Below are positions 22,519 through 32,300 of a stretch of DNA of 39,624 nucleotides, piece after piece. A model generated the notes under the pieces. That model was not told the DNA's origin and ran no database searches. It saw only the letters and a program-made list of their open reading frames with translations. This stretch comes from a virus. Numbering within the stretch: the stretch's first letter is position 1; each line of letters opens with the position of its first letter. Made by a program: the position numbers and the translations under genes. Where the stretch lies: the IMG/VR virus record IMGVR_UViG_3300034071_001090, positions 1 to 39,624 of that record. One strand, written 5' to 3'.

Positions 22519-23672
22519 TATGTTACCCCAATTGAAAATCTAAACTCAATATAATTGCTTGTGTTAGGAGACTTTATAATAGTTTCCGCTTCATCTGTTT
22601 TTATTATAGAATACCCAGTTAATCCATACAGTGGGTTAATAGTTGCAACATTTTCTAAACGCATGGCATCAAGAGCAACATAATAGTCTGCAGATGGAGA
22701 TCCGCCATCAATCACACATGCATATATTTTTACAACAGTAACAGCATCCCAAGTAAAGTTAGGACTTGTATACAGTTCTTGTAATTGTTTCGATACTACA
22801 AAATATCGATTAGAAGAAAAATCTTGAACTAGCTCTGGATTACCAGATGTCCCATGATTAATCTCTACTTCAAATTTTGCAAATTCTCCACCCTCAGCAT
22901 CCGTAGACGCAAAGTCAACCAATACTCTAACTGTGTCTGGTATTGATATAGAATCTCCATTTTTATTAATTACAGAAAACGCTAACCTTAACTCATCAAT
23001 TGGTGAATTTTTTGTAAAATCTACATTAGCTCCAGTTAAATGAATGTGGTTTGATCCAGACTCAATGACAAAATGATCTTCTGTTGGTCCGCTATCTTCA
23101 CTTACTGTTAAGTTTGAATCATCGCCTTGTATAAATATAATATTATTTAAAAATCTACATCTTTCATACCTGTTTACACGAGATGGTTTATAGAAAATTG
23201 AGTTATCTGCATTTGATTGAAAGACTGGGTTTATTGTAGCAATTACATTATCATCTTCTGGATCATCCAATGGTGATGAAATAATTGGTATTGCTACGGC
23301 TGATGCTTCAGTGTGATATTGCCAATTTTCCGTATTAGTAAATGCAAAAACATTTTTACTATCATATGCCCCAGCAGATGGATTAGAACCTGCAGAAAAT
23401 ATTCCAACCTCAGATATCTCGTATCTTTCTTCTGTTGGAAGTTCTGCAGTTAATACAATTTTATTAATTCCGTTTTCATTTACAAAACCTCTAGAAGATA
23501 TTGGAACCCTAAACATTTCAAAATCTAAGGATTCTTTGGTAGAAAAATCTTCAGCGGTATCGGCTATATCTAATGGTGTTGGGCCACAACCTACAGCAAT
23601 GTATGATGCATAGGCTGGTGCCTGACCAAGCATATATTTTCCTATTAGAGCTTTGCCAGTATTAGTTATCAT
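22518..23672 (-). CDS. Tail fibre/baseplate-like protein
   Basis: 384 residues. The N-terminal ~120 residues (MITNTGKALIGKYMLG, YIAVGCGPTP, YEISEVGIFSAGSNP) resemble the attachment domain of phage tail-collar or fibre proteins. The remainder is a beta-sandwich (HFVIESGSNHIHLTGANVDF ... VKIYACVIDGGSP) of carbohydrate-binding appearance. It overlaps the upstream gene by ATGA. Confidence 0.65.
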   Translation of the reverse strand: MITNTGKALIGKYMLGQAPAYASYIAVGCGPTPLDIADTAEDFSTKESLDFEMFRVPISSRGFVNENGINKIVLTAELPTEERYEISEVGIFSAGSNPSAGAYDSKNVFAFTNTENWQYHTEASAVAIPIISSPLDDPEDDNVIATINPVFQSNADNSIFYKPSRVNRYERCRFLNNIIFIQGDDSNLTVSEDSGPTEDHFVIESGSNHIHLTGANVDFTKNSPIDELRLAFSVINKNGDSISIPDTVRVLVDFASTDAEGGEFAKFEVEINHGTSGNPELVQDFSSNRYFVVSKQLQELYTSPNFTWDAVTVVKIYACVIDGGSPSADYYVALDAMRLENVATINPLYGLTGYSIIKTDEAETIIKSPNTSNYIEFRFSIGVT

Positions 23673-24397
23673 GATTCAATATCTCCAAATTCCGCTTCAT
23701 ATATTGTAGCACTTACTGTAACTTCTACCTCAATTTGCTCGTCACTTTCCATATTAACTGTTTCTATAACTAGGTTTCCTGTTAAATTTTCTAGATATAC
23801 GTTAGATCCGCTAGGCCCATTGCCGTTGTTTGGAATTTTATTTTCAAGCTTTATAGAAAAATTAGAAAAATACTTGTCAGAGGTATTTTGAATTCCTAAA
23901 ATATTATTTTGGTTGTATTGTTGCTGTATTGATGAAAGATTTTTAATAGGCTGATAAGAAACCTGCTGTCCATTTATTATATCATTTCTTGCAATATTTA
24001 TTAGTTCCTGACCACCAATATCTTCAAGAATTAGATTAAACATTTTGTCAACTGAGACTGAGTTGTCATCAAACAAAATAGTGTCTATGGGGGCAGTTTT
24101 AATAGCGGGCTTGCTTAAAGTGACAACTGGTAGTGATGCAGTGTTTGGTGTTGCAGCTACTACCGTTTCTTGTTTTGCTACCACCAATGCTTTAGCTGTT
24201 GTTGTTGTTTTTAAACCAGTATCGCCCTTGTCTACTGCAGAACTACCGCTAATGCCAAAAATTCTTTTTTCTGTTTCAGTTAAATCAGTATTCTGAACTG
24301 GTGCAGTGTTAGTATTTTGTTTAACAACTGCTGGGGGTTTTTCATAACCTTTGGCAGCATTTGGCCTAGCGAATGCATCAAGATATTCAAAATCCAT
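23669..24397 (-). CDS. Minor tail protein
   Basis: 242 residues. A disordered Pro/Ala/Thr-rich N-terminal half (~15-110) precedes a structured C-terminal half with beta strands (NFSIKLENKIP, GNLVIETVNMESDEQIEVEV). GAGGTG precedes the ATG. Its place between the hub protein and the fibre protein suggests a linker in the tail tip; no family recognised. Confidence 0.6.
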   Translation of the reverse strand: MDFEYLDAFARPNAAKGYEKPPAVVKQNTNTAPVQNTDLTETEKRIFGISGSSAVDKGDTGLKTTTTAKALVVAKQETVVAATPNTASLPVVTLSKPAIKTAPIDTILFDDNSVSVDKMFNLILEDIGGQELINIARNDIINGQQVSYQPIKNLSSIQQQYNQNNILGIQNTSDKYFSNFSIKLENKIPNNGNGPSGSNVYLENLTGNLVIETVNMESDEQIEVEVTVSATIYEAEFGDIES

Positions 24398-24398
24398 A

Positions 24399-27300
24399 TT
24401 ACACCTCGCTCAAATACACTGACATGTTGGGGCCATCATTATTTCTTGTATACTCTATATTATATACCACAAATCTATCTGTATCAGAAGATATAAGATT
24501 TAAACCAGAAGAATCTTTATAGTCAAGAGTTACAATATCTCCAAGTTGCAATGTTGGTATTGCAAACATGTCAATCCCGATTGACTTTTTAGGTTTCATC
24601 AATTTGTTTATAATCCAACCCATTAATGCATTTGCGTCATCATCTGTTTGAATATATAAGCTTTCTATTGAGAATTCATTTTTACCATAGATCATTCTGC
24701 TTTGTCTTATTTCATCATATTTTAATTTTTCAAGAAGAGGAGAATATATTAACGAGTCCCCTTTAAACTCTGGGTCTGACAAATTTCCACGTTTTTTAAA
24801 ATAATCATCAACCGTTAGCTCATGAGTAGTATCTTGAGTAAATGTTATGCCTTGAATTCTTAAATAGTTACCAGTGGTTTCATCTAAACTTAGAGCCTTG
24901 TCTGTGGAGTTAAATATTAAAAATTCTGCTCCGTAAGAATCTGCTTGAAAACCAGAAACTGAATACCCTTTGATTCTATTAAATGTAGGAGAAATTTGAG
25001 AATAAAGTGCTGGGTATGCTCTATCATATCTTATATCAAAGTATGCACACTCTCTCATAATTGATCCAAACTCTTCAAAATACATATTGTATTTTGGTGG
25101 TTGCTGAGAACTTAACCCAGAAAAATATGTGCTTTTTACCATTCCACTCATTCCATATTTTCTATAAGATTCACTGTCGCTAACTTCTACATCGGATAAA
25201 GATGATCCTAGCGTTTCTCCAGTTGCAAAAGATAAATTTGCTGGATTATGGGATAGTGCAAAAATATTTTCAAACATACATCTTGAGGATCCACGAGTGA
25301 ATATAGCCATGTTGTTGTATATCGGCAGTGGATCTGTATCATCAACAATTTTAATTAATTGGTTATTGATATATAAATAAAACCTTCTAGTCTTTCCAAC
25401 ATCTTGATATTCTACCGATAAGTCATACACAGTTGTATTTTCTTCGCTAGCCATTCTATACTGACCTGTAAATCTTCCATCATCTACTAAGATTTTTGAA
25501 AGACCTCCCCATAACTTTATTGGAATTGCTTTATTACTAGATGATTCTTTTTTAATTTTATAAAAAACAATATTGTTTATTGATTTTTCTGCATTTCCCT
25601 TATTATCAATTTTTAAATACGAATTAATGTTGTCTTCTGTTAAAGCAATAATTTCAAAATAATATCCATTGTTAGTTTCTGGATTAAGCAAAAGAGCTAG
25701 TCCTCCAGAACCTCCACCAATATTTACGCTTTGGTCAGTTTGAGTTCCAGAAGTTTGATAATATGTTGTGCTTCCAATTGGTGTTTGTGTTCTTGTAATG
25801 TTATTTTCAATTTTTCCAACAATACGCATTCTAGTTCCAAAATGTTTGTATGCATTGTCAAGTTCTTTATAAACATAGGAAACAAAGTTTAATGGAGTTT
25901 CTGTTGTTTTAAAAGATGGACCATTCATCACTAAAGCCGAAGACTGAACCGTTCCAGATGTTGTGCTTTTTAAATTATTAACCGCTGTTTCAGTTAAATA
26001 ATTTGTTGACATAAAATTTTTAATAATTCCATTTCTTGTAGTTTGTCTTGCAAGAGCATTATTTATTCCAGCTGCGCCAGAAGATGTTGGTGGGTATGTA
26101 ACATTTTCGTCTAGGACGGTTGTAAACATATAGCTAGATTCCATATCACATCCCCTAACATATTCGTTGTTAGACCAATATGAATTGATTCCTGCTGTAT
26201 GCAGAGAGATGGGTGTTCCAAATTGACTACGACCATGCTCAACTACATTACCATTTTGCAACCTTGTAACTCCATCTATAACCTCATAATATGGAGTAGA
26301 AAAAATTCTTATTAATCCTGTTGGATATATTTTGCCGTTAAATGGTAGTGAAGAAAAATACTTTTGGTATTCTTGGTTATCGCTAATCCAAACATTTCCA
26401 GTGCCAGTAATATTAAACTCTGCTGCATCATATCTAATAATTTCTCCATTAGAGTATAAGTATCCCTGATATCTTGTTAGCCAGTAAATGTTTTCTCCAA
26501 GGTCAATTATGTTATTAATAACATTATGATTTACTACGGTAGGAGCTACGTCAGTTAGGTTAGAGTTTAAAGGCATTGCTCCTAACACATAGCTACCCTG
26601 CTTTGAGGCAAGCTCATTTATTGTTTTTGTGTTTTCTGTTCCAGATACTTCCCACAATAGCGCTGGTTTATAAATCCATGTTTTTTCTTGGTCTACTAAA
26701 TTTGATTGACGGATTGACCCGTAAGATCTTTGAATATATCTAGTTGTATAGTTAATTTTTCCATCATTATATATTTTTTTATCTTTAGATGCAATAGAAA
26801 TAATGTTTGGAAGATTTCCAGATGTTGAATTTTCTATTACACCAGTGTCTGTCTGGTTATTGTTTCCGGAAATTACAAAGTCTGTAATTCTTTGTTCTTC
26901 TGTGGGCATAAGATAATCTTTGCTCATTACAACAAAATTATTATACTCATCAAAAAACATTGCTGTTTGAGTAGCTATTGCTAGCTGACTTAACACCTCT
27001 GCAACATTTTGATCTGGAGCAACAAAAAAGTATGGAATAATAGGATCTGATTCTCCACTAATGCGTTTAAAGGTATAATTACTGAAACCTATGTAATCTA
27101 GTAATGTAGTAATTGCGTAACTTAAAGAGCTTTGTGTTGTAAGTAATCTTGGTGCTGGCATAGATTCTAAGAAAAAGAAAAAATCTCTTAAATCAATTGA
27201 TAGAGTTCCAGCAGTTACATCTGCTTGTGGAAATCCTTCTGAGTATAAAGTTTTTATTGGAATATAGTAGTCAAATCCATCTACATTTAAAACTGTTTCA

Positions 27301-28706
27301 TAAAAATTAAATTTAATATTTTTTCTTACATATTTAGAAATAATACTATTAATGTTTTGTTCATTAAAAGCTTGGTCATCATCAAACAAAGATATTTGTC
27401 CATTAGAAGCTAATAGCTGTCCAACTGGTAAAGATGTTATACCTATATCAGAAAGCGCCTTTGTAATTTTAAAATCTATTACTTTATCTGAAATATCTAC
27501 TGCTAATCTTGGTGACATTTCAATTAAATCAAATGTTGAGTCAAACTTATTCATAGTGCTTACTACAATTCTAATTCCAGAGATATATGAGAATTCACGG
27601 TAAGTTGTTCCACCATCTATGTCGTTATTAAAAGAATCTGGAGATGTAAGGTCAGTAACAAAGTTTGTATTATTTACAACTTCTTCCGATCCTAGCTGCC
27701 ATCCATATTGTGGTATAAATGAAGAATATTCTCCATTATTCCATATATAGAATAATCCACGATTTCCACTATTGTTTATTACAAGATATGCGTATCCCTC
27801 TAGGCTTGATTCTGGTAAAAGGGAATCTGAAGATAGTCTGTCTGCAAAGACAAAACTGTTTTTATATTCTTCTGGGATTATTAATCCATACTCTAATTCC
27901 AAATACCCGTCATTATCAACTATAGGTTCTCCAGATTCACGAAGATCATTTTCATTAAAAACATAAGCATCTATCCAGTTGTTATTTTTAAGATATTGAA
28001 TTTTCCATCTTTTCGGAACCGTTTTGTTGGCTTCTCCAAAAAGCGGATCTATAGTAGTAGAAGATGAATTTCTAAATGGACCCAAATCAACATCTCCCAC
28101 ATTTGTTTGCATTTTTACAACAATTCTGTTTGTTGGAACCGCTTCCTTATATACTACAAATGGAACAGCATCATCAATATAGTTTAATCCATTAGATATA
28201 TTTTTTGCAATACCACGTTCAATATTGTTTTCAGTTCTGTATGATGTCCAATACTTAAACTCATCATATCTTGAAGGCATATAGTATCTTGGTCTTTGTG
28301 CCATTGAAGCACCAGAGTTTGCAAGAAATCTATTATTAAAATATAATGGCTTGTTAATTCCTGATCTTGGTCTAAATGGCTTTAAACAATCTTCTAGTGA
28401 ATAAATCATTTTCATTTTATCTTTATTTAAAGTAAACTTTTGTGGGATATTTAAATTATCAAATCCACCATCAATTATAATATCTGCATCTGTGGCATTA
28501 GTATAGTAGTTACCTGAGTCTAAAGAATCAAACGCATCTGGTAATGTGTGGTATTGAGATCCAGGGGTAGTTGGACGATATCGATAGTTTCCAAGTTTTT
28601 GAATATTATCTGGCATATTCATATTCCACTCAGCCAAGACTAATGATTCTAGCCTTACGGTTGAAGATGTTTCTAGATGTGTCTTTAATGCCTCACTAAC
28701 AAACAC
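24399..28706 (-). CDS. Large tail hub / minor tail protein with LamG-like domain
   Basis: 1435 residues from a GTG that overlaps the upstream stop (TAGGGTG). The first third contains Dit/Tal-associated beta structure. A concanavalin/LamG-like module lies at ~1015-1155 (YYFEIIAL, FYKIKKES, RRFYLYINNQLIKIV, MFENIFALSH). The C-terminus (~1320-1435; IPTLQLGDIVTLDY ... DGPNMSVYLSEV) resembles the last domain of siphophage tail-hub (Tal/gpJ-like) proteins. It likely forms the central tip and binds host sugars. No lysozyme or peptidase motif was recognised in it. Confidence 0.75.
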   Translation of the reverse strand: MFVSEALKTHLETSSTVRLESLVLAEWNMNMPDNIQKLGNYRYRPTTPGSQYHTLPDAFDSLDSGNYYTNATDADIIIDGGFDNLNIPQKFTLNKDKMKMIYSLEDCLKPFRPRSGINKPLYFNNRFLANSGASMAQRPRYYMPSRYDEFKYWTSYRTENNIERGIAKNISNGLNYIDDAVPFVVYKEAVPTNRIVVKMQTNVGDVDLGPFRNSSSTTIDPLFGEANKTVPKRWKIQYLKNNNWIDAYVFNENDLRESGEPIVDNDGYLELEYGLIIPEEYKNSFVFADRLSSDSLLPESSLEGYAYLVINNSGNRGLFYIWNNGEYSSFIPQYGWQLGSEEVVNNTNFVTDLTSPDSFNNDIDGGTTYREFSYISGIRIVVSTMNKFDSTFDLIEMSPRLAVDISDKVIDFKITKALSDIGITSLPVGQLLASNGQISLFDDDQAFNEQNINSIISKYVRKNIKFNFYETVLNVDGFDYYIPIKTLYSEGFPQADVTAGTLSIDLRDFFFFLESMPAPRLLTTQSSLSYAITTLLDYIGFSNYTFKRISGESDPIIPYFFVAPDQNVAEVLSQLAIATQTAMFFDEYNNFVVMSKDYLMPTEEQRITDFVISGNNNQTDTGVIENSTSGNLPNIISIASKDKKIYNDGKINYTTRYIQRSYGSIRQSNLVDQEKTWIYKPALLWEVSGTENTKTINELASKQGSYVLGAMPLNSNLTDVAPTVVNHNVINNIIDLGENIYWLTRYQGYLYSNGEIIRYDAAEFNITGTGNVWISDNQEYQKYFSSLPFNGKIYPTGLIRIFSTPYYEVIDGVTRLQNGNVVEHGRSQFGTPISLHTAGINSYWSNNEYVRGCDMESSYMFTTVLDENVTYPPTSSGAAGINNALARQTTRNGIIKNFMSTNYLTETAVNNLKSTTSGTVQSSALVMNGPSFKTTETPLNFVSYVYKELDNAYKHFGTRMRIVGKIENNITRTQTPIGSTTYYQTSGTQTDQSVNIGGGSGGLALLLNPETNNGYYFEIIALTEDNINSYLKIDNKGNAEKSINNIVFYKIKKESSSNKAIPIKLWGGLSKILVDDGRFTGQYRMASEENTTVYDLSVEYQDVGKTRRFYLYINNQLIKIVDDTDPLPIYNNMAIFTRGSSRCMFENIFALSHNPANLSFATGETLGSSLSDVEVSDSESYRKYGMSGMVKSTYFSGLSSQQPPKYNMYFEEFGSIMRECAYFDIRYDRAYPALYSQISPTFNRIKGYSVSGFQADSYGAEFLIFNSTDKALSLDETTGNYLRIQGITFTQDTTHELTVDDYFKKRGNLSDPEFKGDSLIYSPLLEKLKYDEIRQSRMIYGKNEFSIESLYIQTDDDANALMGWIINKLMKPKKSIGIDMFAIPTLQLGDIVTLDYKDSSGLNLISSDTDRFVVYNIEYTRNNDGPNMSVYLSEV

Positions 28707-28707
28707 C

Positions 28708-29343
28708 CTAGACCTCTTCCAGAGTTACCGAAATATTCCAAAGATCATGATTAGACCCACCACGTTTTGTAACGGTATAACTAAAATCTGCAAAGTAAAC
28801 TTGTATAATTTGATTATATTGTGCTAAATGTCCATATGCTGCATCGTCTTTTCCAAAGTTAGAATATTTATCATAAGCTAAATACATCCAAAATGGTCCA
28901 GGATGGTTTTCATACCAGTCTAATATTTCTACTCCACCAGCTCCACCATCGGAAGTAAATTCTCCATTACCACCTTTATATGGAGATACTCCAGAAGCAT
29001 TAAATGATGGGTCTTGATAATATGATCTTGATGGTAGGTTGTTCCAAGATAGATTCATAGTTAATTTATCTGCAATATGATAAGACCTCATCCTGCCATT
29101 AATTGTTCTTTGACGCTGCTCTATTCTAGTTGGGTTAAATTGAAGTTCCCCACGATTATGATCAGACAGCACTAGGAACTGGTTTATAAGGGCTTCATCG
29201 GTCTCTGGTGGCACCTCTGAGCCTATTTCATAGCCTGTTGGTAAATAAACTCCATCTGCTAAGGTCCCAGGGTTCTCAGACCATAAAAGGGCTTGTGGGC
29301 GCTGATATCTACGTCTGCCTGTTAAGTATGCTGCGGTAGCCAT
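28708..29343 (-). CDS. Distal tail (Dit-like) protein
   Basis: 211 residues. The ending FSYTVTKRGGSNHDLW followed by ISVTLEEV is typical of Dit-like or minor tail proteins encoded right after the tape measure. A central Gly-rich loop (SPYKGGNGEFTSDGGAGG) may be an insertion. The start overlaps the tape measure stop (TAATGG), with AGAGGA upstream. Confidence 0.7.
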   Translation of the reverse strand: MATAAYLTGRRRYQRPQALLWSENPGTLADGVYLPTGYEIGSEVPPETDEALINQFLVLSDHNRGELQFNPTRIEQRQRTINGRMRSYHIADKLTMNLSWNNLPSRSYYQDPSFNASGVSPYKGGNGEFTSDGGAGGVEILDWYENHPGPFWMYLAYDKYSNFGKDDAAYGHLAQYNQIIQVYFADFSYTVTKRGGSNHDLWNISVTLEEV

Positions 29344-32300
29344 TATCTCTGTCCTCTAATTCTTTGTGCATCAATATATTTAATCTGACCAATAACTGCA
29401 TTTGCAATATCGTTAGGATTTGCATTTGATTGTGGAACTGTAATTCCAATATTATAATTATACATGGCACTAGAGTTATCTACTACACTATTCATTCCAG
29501 AAGACACTTTGTCATAAGATCCTAAATTTGACATTTTAAAGCTTGGGCTATTCATTGCTGAAAGCATTGGTCCAAATTTATCTACAGCAGATTTTCTCAT
29601 TACAAATTCTCCTGGAGTTAACATGGCTGGAACTGTATCGGTTCCCCTTGAGAGTCCGCCCTTAGCAAAATATTTAGGAACTAGTCCACCTAAAGATAGG
29701 TATCCTGTATTCATAGCTCTAACCATTTCTGCTTCTGTCATGAGCGCAATACCTTCCTCTGTTGCTTTCTTTATTTCTTCTGCTCGCTTGCTACCTTGGC
29801 CACCGCCTCCGCCTCCACCAGAAGTTGTATTAACTGTGTTAATAGTTAAGGTTATATTCTTATCTTTAATATCTTCCCAGAGTTTTTTAATTGTATTAAC
29901 TATACTTTCTGCAATCTTAAATCTTTCACTAGTTTTATCTGCTTCAAACCCTGCTTTTTGAATTGCAAGTTTTTGGTTTTCCCATGCTGTCCTTGCTGTA
30001 TCAATGTTTTCAATTCTTATTCTTAAAGCTTCTGTAATTGGTTCTAATTCTTTTTTACTAAGATTATAATTTTTATCTTGTAAGTCTCTAATGCTAGCAA
30101 GAATTGGCAATCTAGCTTGTTCAAGGCTATATATTTTTTCTTCAATTTGTGTTCTTGTAAGTCCACCAACTGTTAGACCTGCAAGTTCTGCTTCTCTTGC
30201 TGCTTGAAGTGCTTCAGAGCTTTTTTCCATTGCGTTTTGTGCTGCTTCTGCTCTCATTTCTTGTGCAGCACGAGCAGCAGCTGCTATATCTCCTTGTGAT
30301 AAAGCATCTGCAAGAGTTAGTCTTCCTTGTTCTTGTTGTGAAATTTCTTCATTAACTTTAGATATTTTTTCGAGTGCTTTTTCTTGTGCATCATATTTAT
30401 CGTTAATACCCTGAGCAGCCTTATCCATTATTGCTAAATCTTGATTAAATTTTTCAATTGGCCTATCATAGTTTTCTTCAATTGTGCGTTGCATACCTTC
30501 AATTAATTTATCATTAACTTCTATAAGTTTTTCAATTCTATCAATTTCTGGTTTAGCAGCAGCACGAGCTTCTTTTTCAAGGAAGTCATAATATTTCATA
30601 GCCTTGTCCATTTCAACATCAAAGGCTTTTTCTGGATCAGTTTCTTCTAATGTTTTTTGAACCTCAAGTTTCATATTTTTATATTCAGCAATCATTCTTC
30701 TGATTTCTACAGGATTTTTTTGTGCAGCAAGAGAAGTTGCAAAGATTGAATCAGCAAGCATTTCTTGAGCGTCTGCAGTTTCAACTCCAGCAGCCTTTAA
30801 TTTAATGAAAGCATCTCTTTGCTTAATTGATTCATTAATTACTTGTGCACTTTGAGCACTAAATAATCCTAATTGTTTTTCGTCATAAGCCTTTTTTGCA
30901 GCTTTTCCAAATTCTCCGTAGGAAACAACTCCCTTTTTATTAATCTTAATAATTTTTTGTTCAACAGCATTTTCTAATCCACCAACAAAATCAATAAAAT
31001 CAGAGTTAGCGCCAAGTTTGGATAGTTGTTGATCAATACCATTAAATGCTTTTAGGTCTTTTGCCCCACCAAGAATACGCATAAGTTCTTTAGCTCCACC
31101 TTGAGCATCAATTGTTGCATTCCTTGTTCGCTTTAGGTCTTGTAAAATATTTGCAAAAACTGATTTTTTAACAGAGCCATCATCATTGTCGTCGTCCCTT
31201 TTAAATGGAATTTCATTAAGAGCGCCAACTCCTGATTGAGCAAGTAATGCACCTGCAACTGCTGGAGCATTTGGAACTTTTTTACCATCTTTATCAACAG
31301 TAAAATACTTTGCCTCTAAGTTCCTTTTTCTATCATCTATTCTATCTGGAGAAGCAGGGCTACCTACAAGTTCTTTTTTAATTAAATCTTCAACCTCTTT
31401 ATCACCAATACTTTTAAATATAGCAATATACTCTTGTATTACTGTCTTTTTTATTTCATCAGTTGCATTTTCATATTTACTCCAAATATCAACTAAGCCA
31501 GACATGTTTATAGTTGGATCATCTGTTATTGTTTTTATTGTAGCAAGTGTTTCTACTGTTATTGGACTTTTAATTTTTTCTACTGCTTCAAAGTCTTTTA
31601 CAAGTTCATCTAAACCTGCTGTTCCTTTTGTATCAACAAATGCTTCAAGATTTATGGCATCTCCATCAAGATCTTTTAATTTATCCAATACTTTAACTCT
31701 GGCTTCAAAGTTTTTTTCATCAGTTAAAATTTCTAACTTTATTTCTGGATTTATGTCTTTACCTGACATAATTTCCATAAATTTTTGGAATACGCCCGGA
31801 TCTTGTGATGTAACTGTTGTTTCTATAATTGATTTAAGTATTGCTACTTCTTTATCGGTTTTTCCTGAAAACATATCTAATAACTTTATCGCTGCCGGAA
31901 TACTTAATTGTCCGCCTAAAACAGCAGTTTTAATTTGAACTTCAAGTGCCATACCATCTTGTGTATTTATAATATCTGCAGACTTATCTTTAAAATCTGA
32001 TAAAAATGGGTTATCTTTATTTGCTGATTCAATTCCAAAAGTTAAAGCATCTATAAATTTACTTCTATTGCCTACTGCTGAGTTATACAAAATTTCAGCA
32101 TCTTTAATTATTTGCTGAGATTTTGCTGCAAGAGTTTGGTCTTCTGACTTTTGTTTTGCTTTTGCAGCAACAATTTGATTCTCTAATTGTAATTGTTTTG
32201 CTTTATCTGTGGTTGCCGCTTTTTGTTTTTGTAAACCATCAATAATTGCTTGATTGCTTTGATATTGAGCATCTCTTTGCGCTAAAACAATTTCTAAATT